Source of the DNA: Anoplopoma fimbria
Taxonomy: Eukaryota; Chordata; Actinopteri; Perciformes; Anoplopomatidae
Direction of reading: 5' to 3'
DNA: 64,000 nucleotides
NCBI RefSeq assembly: GCF_027596085.1
Contig: NC_072458.1
Coordinates: 18,832,384 to 18,896,383 of the forward strand
Shown: positions 21,362-30,721 of the stretch, one piece after another
Position numbering within the stretch: position 1 is the first letter of the stretch
How the letters are laid out: every line of letters starts with the position of its first letter
Position numbers and translations under genes: made by a program
Notes under the pieces: generated by a model
What the model was told of the DNA's origin: nothing
The model's input: the letters and a program-made list of their open reading frames with translations, nothing else
Databases searched by the model: none

Positions 21362-21416
21362 CGAAACAAGCTAGCTAGCTAGTGTTAGCTCACAGCTAGC
21401 TAGCTAGCTAGCTAAA
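21362..21416. repeat. (GCTA)n palindromic tetranucleotide array
   Basis: Repeated AGCTAGCT blocks at about 21369-21381 and 21395-21416 in the putative 5' UTR intron of txnl4a. Self-complementary and cruciform-prone. Confidence 0.85.
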
Positions 21417-21419
21417 GGC

Positions 21420-21424
<5 letters not shown>

Positions 21425-21451
<27 letters not shown>

Positions 21452-21456
21452 TTCAG
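21425..21456 (+). promoter_or_regulatory. txnl4a: (TG)n-TTTCAG 3' splice site of txnl4a 5' UTR
   Basis: About 13 TG units run directly into TTTCAG, so the usual polypyrimidine tract is replaced by TG repeats with only three T residues before the CAG. If used, the exon starts at 21457, 28 nt before the ATG. Confidence 0.45.
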
Positions 21457-21484
21457 CTTTGGGGGTTGTTGACTTGCTATCAGG

Positions 21485-21637
21485 ATGTCGTACATGCTAC
21501 CTCATCTCCACAATGGCTGGCAGGTGGACCAGGCCATCCTGTCTGAGGAGGACCGGGTCCTGGTGATCCGGTTCGGTCACGACTGGGACCCCACGTGTAT
21601 GAAGATGGACGAGGTTCTGTACAGCATCGCTGAGAAG
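21485..21637 (+). CDS. txnl4a: txnl4a coding exon 1
   Basis: Encodes residues 1-51, ending VLYSIAEK. The donor GTCTGT at 21638 is weaker than consensus and opens a (TCTG)n run (21638-21662). Confidence 0.95.
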
Positions 21638-24600
21638 GTCTGTCTGTCTGTCTGTCTGTCTGAGCCTCCAGTGGCTGTGTGTGTGGAGGGCGACACATGA
21701 CATGATGTGAATAAATAAATGCATAAATGAATACAGGAATAAATAAATTAATGCATAAATAAATACAGGAATAAATTAATAAATGCATAAATAATTGTGT
21801 AAATAAATACAGGAATAATGAAAATAAATAGTAAATGCTTATATAAATGTAAAAATAAATCAAGAAATAAATAAATGCGTAAAAAATTGTATAAATAAAT
21901 ACAGGAATAATTTAAAAAGTAAATGCTTATATAAATGTAAAAATAAATTAATAAATACAGAAATGAATATCGATCGATCACACTCCTGTAACCAATCCTG
22001 CTTTAGACAGAGGTTAAGACACAGAAATAGATAAATGTAAGTGAAAAGGAATGTAGAGATAAATGTAGGATATGTATTTATTGTCCTGTTTGATTATTAA
22101 CTTTTATTTATTTATCTTTAGATTAATGTATTCATTTCCATATTTATTTTAGCATTTACTTATTTATTTATTCTTTTATTTATTTATTTCAGTATTTATT
22201 TAACCATTTATTTATTACTGTATTTATTTAAGCATTTATTTATTTATTCCTGTATTTATTTATACAATTATTTATGCATTTAATTATTTATACCTATGTC
22301 ATTGTTCGTCCTCCATACATGCATGTGTCATTGTGTTGTAGTTGTTTGTGTGTTGTACACATTGTGTCAGCATCAGAAGTCAACCAAGATGTTTGTAATT
22401 CAGACTCATTCAGTAATATTATTACTTATTACATGTTTGATGCAGAGCAGAGATATTACTGTGCTGTTTCTCTGTAGAGAGGAGGCAAAGGGACGAATTC
22501 ATCTCGTGGATAAAGTACTATAAAATAGTAAAGTAAGGATAGCGTTAAAATGGTGAAGGAGAGCACATGAATAAATATATAATATGTTTATATACATGTT
22601 ACATTTATTTATTACATTAGTATTTTCAGTGCTTAACATTAAATATAGGACTAAAAATGTATTTAATAAGTCAATAGACATCAAATTAATCAAAAATGTT
22701 GTCAGAAATTGTTCAAGCAAAATGCTCAACATTTTCTGTTTGACATTTGTCTGCTCATCTGCATTGTTGTAAATTGACTATCTTTGAAGTTTTGGTCTAG
22801 TAACAGGTATACATACACCAGCATCCAAAGACTGGAACACTGTTCTTTCCTTAAACAATTCAATTCAGTTTATTTTGTAGAGCCCAGAATCACAAATTTG
22901 CCTCAGAGGGCTTTACAATCTGTACACATGCGACATCCTCTGTTCCTGAACCCTCACATCGGCACAGGAAAAACTCCCCTAAAAAAACCCTTTAACAGGG
23001 AGAGAAAAGGAAGAAACCTCTGGGAGAGCGACAGAGGAGGGATCCTTCTCCCAGGATGGACAGAATGAACAGCATAACAGAGATACAACACATTCAATGT
23101 ATATGACATAAATTATTCATATAATAAGAGTAGTAAGCAGAGTAACGAAGGAAAAAATTGAGACTACTTATAATAACAGCAGCAATTATTATAGTGGAAT
23201 TATAATTATGAAATAGTGAATAGTAATGTGACTAATAATAATAATCGAAGTAGCAGTGGGTGTCAGCCGGGTCTACGGTCCAGGGACCACAACGATTCAT
23301 GGAAACCTGCAAAGTGAGAAAGCAAAAAGGGCTTCAGGGTGGAAGCAAAGCTAATATGCGCAATGGTACAGGAAATAATAATAGTAATGTGACTAATAAT
23401 AATAATGGTAGTAGCAGTAGGTGTCAGCGGTGCCATAGCAGGATGCACGTCCACGGTCCAGGTACAGCCACGATTTATAGAAGCCTGCGAAGCGAGAAAG
23501 CACAAAGACTCCAGGGTAGAAGCAAAGACAACAAGCGTAATAGTACAGGCAATAATAATAGTAATGTGACTAATAATGATAGTGGTAGTAGCAGTGGGTG
23601 TCACATGTTTACTAGATAACCTAGCCCTGTTTCAGGAAGCAGATTTAGTGAAAAACTCTGAGTTAGTTTACCCTGAGATTAAGGAAACAGGGTTTATTCC
23701 AGATGTGTGACAATCCTTAAGATTTTAGTGCTGGTTGATTTAGGGTTTTTTTTGCATGTAAACAATGGAATTGTGCTTCGAGTTTAGCAGTCTGGAGTCT
23801 TTGGCTGCCATGGCAACTGACTGAAGCTAACCTGCTCACTGAGACGTTTTCTCAGTTTCTCTTTGTCTCCTCCCTCTTCAAGCTAGACACACAACTCTGT
23901 TTCCCTATTTATTCAGCTCGAATTAAAGCTCGAATCTCAGTGCAGTAATTAGCCGGATTTTACTGGTCAGATATTATAAGATAGATATTATCTTGATATT
24001 AGTTTGTTACTTGGCAACAAAGTTTCTGCATATATGTGCGTTGTCAGTCATTTATTTGAACAGCTTTAAGTTGCCCTCACATTCTAACATTACACAGCGT
24101 CACTCAGTGCAAAATGTCTGCATTTCTTTCTTATTTGAGAGGAAGTATTGTTTTTTTTTGGTTTTTTTTACATACACTGAGTCTGTGCCCACAGTTGATG
24201 TCAGCTGTCCACTGATGGAATATGATTCCTATAATATTGGAGATTATAAATCAATATTTCTCAGTGAGCATGACCGTGGTGCAGCTTCAGAATTCAGTTT
24301 AAATGTGAGTTTCTTAAATATGCTGCTTTAAGGTTGAACATGTTTAAACATTAGCATTTAAATTATTAATTAACACTTCTCCTTGCTCTTACTCAGGCTC
24401 CTTTTTTAGAGATAAATGTGCACAGTTCATACATTGCTTACTTAAAATGGAGTCTCTGCCTTCTATTTACCTGTTGCCATGGTGAATCCTGGTATTGGAG
24501 CTCCATTGATAAAGGCTTTTTTCAGTTACCGTGCACACGCTTTACTCAGAGAGAACTTGGAGTGCAGACTTAGGCTCAGAGTTTGTTAAACCTGCTTTCT

Positions 24601-26301
24601 GAAGCAGGGCAATTTACTGTTTAGTCTTCACTTTATTCCAACACTCCACATCAGCTTCATCAATAAACCTTTTAGAAATGCTTTCTGGGGAAATTCACAC
24701 ATTCAGCTGTTGAGACCATAAGGAGCATCACAGTTTATGGTTTTCACCTCAGCTGAAAATCATATTGATTTTGCAGGTAACAAAATCATGTGCGCTTTCT
24801 GGGATGCTGTAGATTTATTTTCCAGTGCAGATTTATACTGTCTGCTAAAGGGGTGTAAAGATTCATCACTATTTTCATCAGGGTGCCCACTGCTCCTGGC
24901 AGTTTATTGCTGATTTTACAACAGAGATCCCTATCACAGGATTTTATATTGGAGTATTTTACTCTCAGTCAGCAGTTTGTAGACCGTTTTCAGCACATGC
25001 TGCCCAAATCTATGATGGCTGTTGAAAAGCTGAGGCATTGCAATCATTTCTTAAAGATATAAGTTATATTCTTTTTGAAGCCCATTTTTCATACTAGTGA
25101 GGTACTGCAGGTAAGGCAAAGGAGGTTTATGGCAAACTGGATTTATTGAACTTTTAAATACAATCTAATCCAAATTTATTTATACAGCACATTTAAAAGC
25201 ATACTATACTAAAACAGTTGAACAAAGTGCTGTATAGTAAAGAAAAACACAAAGCACCCAAATAAACAGAGCAGTTATATAGACAAAAAGACAATACAAT
25301 TATAAAAGCATTCAGAATTAAAAGCCCCAAAATATAAAGATGTTACTTGAAACAGGGTTTAAAAAACAGGCAGTGTGCTGAACATGCAGAGGCAACTCGT
25401 CCCAGAGTTTGGTGGCTGCAACTCCAGAGCCAGGATCTCCCATGAGCCTCAGCCTTGATATTCAGACAGCCAGAGGCAACTAGCCAGCGGACCTGAGTGA
25501 TCTTGAGGGGTCGTGTGGTTGTCAAAGGTCATAGAGAGGCTGGAGCTAGCCCCTCTAATGATCTGTAGACAAACACTAAAATCTTAAAATCAATCCTAAA
25601 ACGAACAGGGAACCTGTGAAGGGGAAATGTCCTCTTTCTTGTGTGATGCTGTTATGAGACGAGCTGATAAGCCAGGTCGTGTGTCATGGAAATAATCCCA
25701 AAAAGTAGTGTAAAGCAGGTACTGCCATTTTCAAAAGAAATAAGTCGTCCAAGAGAACAGTTTTTTTTATTTTGAAACTAACCTTTCCCTTTTGTGTTGT
25801 TCTGCCTATAATGTTAATTACTCTGATGTTCATATTGATACATTGATGGTTTACTGTTGTATCATTATTCTGCCTATGTACTTTGTCGCAGGTGAAGAAT
25901 TTTGCAGTCATTTACCTGGTGGACATCACAGAAGTGCCTGACTTCAACAAGATGTACGAGTTGTACGACCCCTGCACCGTCATGTTCTTCTTCAGGTAAG
26001 GCACTCCATGTCTGATTTCAAAATATCAGAGAAAATGCTACTTCCTGTAATGTCATTTAAAAGAAAATTGGTGTCATTGTTGAGGAAGTACTGTAAGTAA
26101 CTTCAGAACTTCATATTGTTGTTTTTCAGGAACAAACACATCATGATTGATTTGGGTACTGGTAACAACAACAAGATCAACTGGACAATGGAGGACAAGC
26201 AGGAGATGATAGACATTGTTGAAACCGTGTACCGGGGAGCCAGAAAAGGACGAGGTCTGGTGGTGTCTCCAAAGGATTATTCTACAAAATACAGATATTG
26301 A
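21485..26301 (+). CDS. txnl4a: Thioredoxin-like 4A / Dim1 (U5 snRNP 15 kDa protein), 3 coding exons
   Basis: The coding sequence joins 21485-21637, 25892-25995 and 26130-26301, giving 142 aa, exactly the length of human TXNL4A. It starts MSYMLPHLHNGWQVDQAIL, contains RVLVIRFGHDWDPTCMKMDE and MYELYDPCTVMFFFRNKHIM, and ends RGLVVSPKDYSTKYRY; near identity across eukaryotes is expected for Dim1. The protein has a thioredoxin fold without the redox CxxC pair (single Cys in DPTCMKMDE). It is a core component of the U5 and U4/U6.U5 snRNP needed for pre-mRNA splicing in the nucleus. Introns are GT-AG; intron 1 is 4.25 kb and repeat-filled, intron 2 only 134 bp. Nothing suggests a pseudogene: the frame is intact and spliced. 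Confidence 0.97.
21706..22292. repeat. Inverted pair of (AATA/TGCATAAAT)-type arrays
   Basis: 21706-21964 consists of units such as AATGCATAAATAAATACAGG followed by AATAAATT. 22078-22292 carries the complementary version (TTTATTCCTGTATTTATTTA, ACAATTATTTATGCATTTA). A ~110-bp spacer separates them. The pair could fold back over about 200 bp. Confidence 0.8.
22850..23100 (+). repeat. Abundant teleost interspersed repeat (GCCTCAGAGGGCTTTACAAT type)
   Basis: Recognised from ATTTTGTAGAGCCCAGAATC, TTGCCTCAGAGGGCTTTACA, AGGAAAAACTCCCCTAAAAA and AGGAGGGATCCTTCTCCCAG. Non-coding. Confidence 0.7.
23249..23601. repeat. Tandem duplication, ~160-175-bp unit
   Basis: Units begin GTAGCAGTGGGTGTCAG at about 23250, GTAGCAGTAGGTGTCAG at 23411 and a third partial one at about 23587. 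Each full unit includes ACGGTCCAGG, AAGCAAAG and AATAATAATAGTAATGTGAC. Open frames across it are repeat artefacts. Confidence 0.8.
25155..25680. repeat. Long copy of an abundant teleost interspersed repeat
   Basis: Starts TTTATTTATACAGCACATTT with CAAAGTGCTGTATAG. It continues through CGTCCCAGAGTTTGGTGGCT, GACCTGAGTGATCTTGAGGG and AAAATCAATCCTAAAACGAA. No functional frame. Confidence 0.65.
25892..25995 (+). CDS. txnl4a: txnl4a coding exon 2
   Basis: Encodes VKNFAVIYLVDITEVPDFNK through MFFF plus two bases of Arg86. Acceptor TTTGTCGCAG ends at 25891, donor GTAAGG at 25996. Confidence 0.96.
26130..26301 (+). CDS. txnl4a: txnl4a coding exon 3 and stop
   Basis: Completes Arg86 and encodes NKHIMIDLGTGNNNKINWTM to SPKDYSTKYRY, stop TGA at 26299-26301. 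Acceptor TTTTTCAG ends at 26129. Confidence 0.97.
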
Positions 26302-26630
26302 TTTTTTTTGATTTTTTTTTAAGGAGTTGTTTTTTTTACCTGATATTTTGTGACATAACACACAGACTACAAGTTACAGAAGACATGGAAGATCTCTTTC
26401 AACATTTTTTTTTTGCAAGTGAAAGAAGAACAATATTCTTATTAATGGCCGTGATCGTGTTACATTGAGCCATTTGTGTTTTTTTTGTGTAGACTGATGT
26501 GTAAATCAGTTTCTTCAACAAGTTGTTTTTGAAAACAAAAACAAATTTCTGGGAAACAAGTGCTCAAAAAAAAAACTGTGTAAAAGCCCCCATACTTAAT
26601 TGTAATAAACATGGATGAATATTTACATGT
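26302..26630 (+). other. txnl4a: txnl4a 3' UTR
   Basis: U-rich 3' UTR of about 0.33 kb up to the AATAAA at 26604-26609. Confidence 0.65.
26604..26609 (+). terminator. txnl4a: Polyadenylation signal AATAAA (txnl4a)
   Basis: Canonical hexamer 0.3 kb after the stop codon. Confidence 0.65.
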
Positions 26631-26984
26631 TACAAGTCTATTGCTGTAGATCCTTTCAAGTTTTTCCAATCTGACTTTCAGTGTGATTCACACAGTAAAG
26701 TTGTTATAATGGGACAAAGTAGTTCAGAGCTTTTTTTTTTTTAATTGTGCAGAAAAGTGAGTAGAAAACAAGTGCAGACAAGTACATTAACACATACAAC
26801 CTGACTATTTCAATGCCTGAAGCCAGAGATTGTATTTCCCTAAAATCTCCATCAGGTGGAGCCAGAGATGTTTGGCAGCATCACTGATTACATTTCTCTA
26901 AAACTGAAGATTCAGAGTGCTTATTTATCACTGATTAGATTAGTTGAGGGTATTCATTTGTCATGGACTATGTACAAATACAAT

Positions 26985-27425
26985 TAAGAGATAGTTAAAC
27001 CCAAAAGAAAAACATACATGTTTTTCCTCTTACCTGTAGTGCTAATTATCAATCTAGATTGTTTTGGAGATATCGGCCTTCTTTGAATTTAATGGGACTA
27101 TATGACAAACTAGCTCATAGTGCTCAAAGCACCCAAAAATATATTTGAAAGATTCAACAGAAATGTATCTTTTGACCCAGTTATTCAAGATTATCCCCAA
27201 ACCTTAAGGGCGGTTTCTACCCAGCTTTTTTTTGGGGGGCTTTGAACACCACAAGCTAAGTTCAAAAGTGTCCCATTCCATTCAAGAGAAGACCGACATC
27301 TCTACGACAGATATCTCCAAAACTAGGCAACTAACATCCAAAGAATTCAAATTGATAAATAGTACTATTGGTAAGAGGGAAATGTGTATTTTGGATTATG
27401 GGGTGAATTGTCCCTTTTTAAAGAA
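26985..27425. mobile_element. MITE-like teleost repeat with inverted ends
   Basis: The left part contains AGAGATAGTTAAACCCAAAA, CTTACCTGTAGTGCTAATTA and TTTTGGAGATATCGGCC. The right part is the inverse (GATATCTCCAAAACTAG, TGGGGTGAATTGTCCC). Recognised as a common acanthomorph element; no transposase. Confidence 0.65.
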
Positions 27426-27859
27426 AGCCGATGTACCAGATGTTACAACAAAAAAAAAATGCAAGGGGGGCATGACCTCAGACCACCCCCTTGTAAGCAA
27501 ATATGACCAACATGCATCCTCCATATAAACCTGCCACACCTCCTGCCCGTTACCACCTCCCTTTCCACCCCCTAGCAGACAGAGTGCAGGGGCAAACGGG
27601 TCGTCATGTTGGTGTGAACCTATGTCCGAACCAAAGATATTATTATTCTGTGCCCACTTTAAAGTTTTCCACATATTTTATACAGGCGTAATTCAATAAA
27701 AAAATTAAAATCCCATCAAAACTTTATAAGATATTACACCTTCATTATCTTAAAATGCAAGTTTGATTCATTGACCTTGCTGGCGTTAGCCCGCTGCTAT
27801 GGTTCTTTGCATGCTAGGCTGCTAGCTTTAGTCTGAAGCATATGTGTTAGCTGGCCAGC

Positions 27860-28172
27860 TAACTAGTACACTAGAACATTAATCTAGTACAATAGAACAT
27901 TAATCTAGTACAATAGAACAGTAATCTAGTACAATAGAACATTAATCTAGTACAATAGAACATTAATCTAGTACAATAGAACATTAATCTAGTACAATAG
28001 AACATTAATCTAGTACAATAGGACATTAATCTAGTACACTAGAACATTAATCTAGTACACTAGAACATTAATCTAGTACAATAGAACATTAATCTAGAAC
28101 AGTAATCTAGTACAATAGAACATTAATCTAGTACACTAGAACATTAAACTAGTACAATAGAACATTCATCTA
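27860..28172. repeat. 21-bp-unit minisatellite, ~15 copies
   Basis: Unit CTAGTACAATAGAACATTAA plus T. Variation is mainly AATAG/ACTAG within the unit, plus one deleted unit near 28095. Confidence 0.95.
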
Positions 28173-29084
28173 TAATGTTATAGTTTAACTTTTATAGTTT
28201 TATACTAGTTGTACTTTTTTACGTATTAGGCCACACCTTTCTAGAAATGTTTTCAATTTACTATACTAGACGTTTTTATTATTTTTTCAATGTACTCTAC
28301 CATGACTTTTATTTTTTTATTTCTTTAACATTTTTTTATATATCAAGACTTTTTTTATGAAATGTTTCGCGTACTATTTTATGACTTTTTTAAATATTTT
28401 TTTTTTCAACATACAGACGGACTATACCAATTTCTTTTATGGCGTTTGTCAAAACACCTTCATATGACTTTTTTCAACATACTATACTATGACCTTTTTA
28501 TGTCTTTTTTCCAAGGTACTCTGCAATGACTTCATTTCTACAACATTTTTTATATAACATGACTTATTCATGGCATCTGTCGACATACTGTTCAATTTTT
28601 TTAGACTTTTTAAATAACTGCATGCTATTCTATTACTTTTTTTCCCAAATACTATACTATGACTTTTTTTGACACACCATACTATGATGTTTTTGGACAT
28701 ACTATACCAATACTTTTTTCAGCATAATATATTCTTTTTTTAATAACTTTTTTAGACATACTATACACCTTAATATGACTTTTAAATGGCTTTTTTGACG
28801 GACCATACTAAGATGTTTTTTGACATATTATGCTATGACTTTTTGTGACTTTCTCGACACCCTATACTTTGACTTTTATATTACTTTTTTCAACATGCTA
28901 TACTATATTTTAATACATATTTTTCAACATGCTATACTATGACTTTTTTCGACCTGCTATACTCTACATTTTTTTTCGACATAATATACTATGACTTTTT
29001 TCGACCTGCTATACTATGACCTTTTTATGACTTTCTCGACATACTATACTCCTTTACTAGACATACTTTTTTGACATACTAAAC

Positions 29085-29255
29085 TATAAAACATTACATT
29101 ACATTACATTACAGTCATTTAGCAGACGCTTTTATCCAAAGCGACTTACAGGAAGTGTATTCAACATAGGTATTCAAGAGAACTACTAGTCACCAGAAGT
29201 CATAAGTGCATCTCCTTTCTTAAACAAGCATCTAAGAGCATAAACCAGAGACACT
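29085..29255 (-). repeat. L2/UnaL2-type 3' tail copy 4 (antisense)
   Basis: Starts with ACATT repeats (reverse of TGTAATG), then CAGTCATTTAGCAGACG and CGCTTTTATCCAAAGCG, the intact stem-loop. The remainder matches the 2.0 kb copy inverted. Confidence 0.75.
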
Positions 29256-29290
29256 ACTCATTACTCCCACTAACCAGCCTATTCCTGGCT

Positions 29291-29590
29291 GTGATTTCAA
29301 TGTCGCTAAAAAATAAGATGGATAAATCAAGACTTCAGGCAAGCAACGGGAGGACGGTGACTGTTTTGCCTCCATCTTTACAGCGACCTGGCTCCATCGT
29401 GTTATCCAGGATCAATATGCCCTTGAAGGACAGAGCGCAGGAATCCAATTTGACGAGAGGAGGCGGACTCTGTGTTTATATCAATGATGCCCGGTCAAAG
29501 TTGATGCACAATGTTTTTCTGATCTTGAATGTTAAATTGTTAAGATGCCAGCATTGTTTATTGTTTATTCACTGGATCCCCTTCAGCTGA
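29291..29590 (+). pseudogene. LINE (L2-like) endonuclease fragment
   Basis: A 99-codon frame includes LTRGGGLCVYINDA (about 29450-29491), matching the GGGLCVYIN block of the apurinic endonuclease domain of fish L2/Rex-like LINEs. The downstream endonuclease motifs and reverse transcriptase are missing. It is a truncated remnant inserted in the satellite. Confidence 0.55.
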
Positions 29591-29660
29591 CCCCTTGGCG
29601 GCTGCTAATCTTCCTGGGGTCCACAGAAAGGAAAAAACATAATACATACAATACATGATG
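29555..29660. repeat. Interspersed repeat fragment (TTTATTCACTGGATCCCCTT type)
   Basis: GTTTATTCACTGGATCCCCT and GGCGGCTGCTAATCTTCCTG followed by GGGTCC is a recurrent teleost repeat end. Confidence 0.45.
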
Positions 29661-30673
29661 TAAAACAAACAGTTAAAACAGTACAGTCAGAATAGTGAAA
29701 AATGCCTTAAAGGAATGTACAACTGGTCTTGAATTGCTTTTTGTCTTTTGTCTTGTGATGCAAATAAACTATGGCTGCATTTTGTTATAAATCACTGTGT
29801 TGCATAATGATAATAAAATATATTTAAATCCTTGAGTCATGTACTATGATATTTCTACATGCTTTAATGCCATTTTTTATTACATAATATACAATAACTT
29901 GACTTTTTTTCGACATACTATACTATGACTTTTTATCGACATACTATACTATGACAATTACTTTTTCGACATACTATACTATAACTTTTTTTATACATGC
30001 TATACTATGACTTTTTTTCAACACACTATACTATGACTTTTTTTCAACATACTATAATATGACTTTTTTCAACACGCTATACTATGACGTTTTAATTACT
30101 TTTTCGACATACTATACTATGACTTTTTTCGAATACTATACTATGACTTTTTTTACATACTATACTATGACTTTTTTAACATACTATACTATGACTTTTT
30201 TTCACATACTATACTATGACTTTTTAATTACTTTTTCGACATACTATACTATGACTTTTTTTCATACATACTATATTATGACTTTTTTTCAACACACTAT
30301 ACTATGACTTTTTTTATACATACTATACTGTGACTTTTTTTCAACACACTATACTATGACTTTTTTTCGACATGCTAGACTATGACTTTTAATTACTTTT
30401 TCATACATAATATACTATGACTTTTTTCTACTCAACATACTATACAATTACTTTTTTGACATGCTATGCTATGACTTTTTAATAACTTTTTCGACATACT
30501 ATACTTTGACTTTTTTATGACTTTTCCAACATGCTATACTATGATTTTCTCACATGTTATACTATGACTTTTTCTCTCAAACACTCCCATTATACAAATG
30601 GAATGGATCAGGGAGATGCTTTGAGATTCTGCCAAACACGAACGGCCATTGTTCTATCACAGAGAAGCCTGCG

Positions 30674-30676
<3 letters not shown>

Positions 30677-30719
<43 letters not shown>
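30677..30719. repeat. (AG)n microsatellite
   Basis: 43 bp of AG directly after the satellite region. Confidence 0.95.

Positions 30720-30721
<2 letters not shown>

Larger units (their letters stand above)
21638..25891 (+). other. txnl4a: txnl4a intron 1 (4.25 kb)
   Basis: Contains an inverted pair of AATAAA-rich arrays (21706-22292), a teleost repeat (22850-23100), a tandem duplication (23249-23601) and another teleost repeat (25155-25680). Between 23640 and 25150 I recognise nothing. Confidence 0.8.
28200..30570. repeat. Degenerate ~21-25-bp satellite, ~1.6 kb in two blocks
   Basis: The core CATACTATACTATGACTTTT followed by TTTCGA is repeated dozens of times with variable T-run lengths and point changes. 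It is very degenerate at 28200-28900 and more regular at 29870-30570, interrupted by the insertion at 29085-29870. Frames across it (MTFF..TYYTMTFF) are artefacts. Confidence 0.9.

Noticed and set aside
23260..23619. 119-codon plus-strand and 113-codon minus-strand frames
   Set aside because: Both run over the same tandem duplication with AAT/AGT repeats; the repeat structure explains the frames.
30059..30307. 82-codon frame of MTFF/TYYTM repeats
   Set aside because: It is the translation of the ACTATACTATGACTTTTT satellite.
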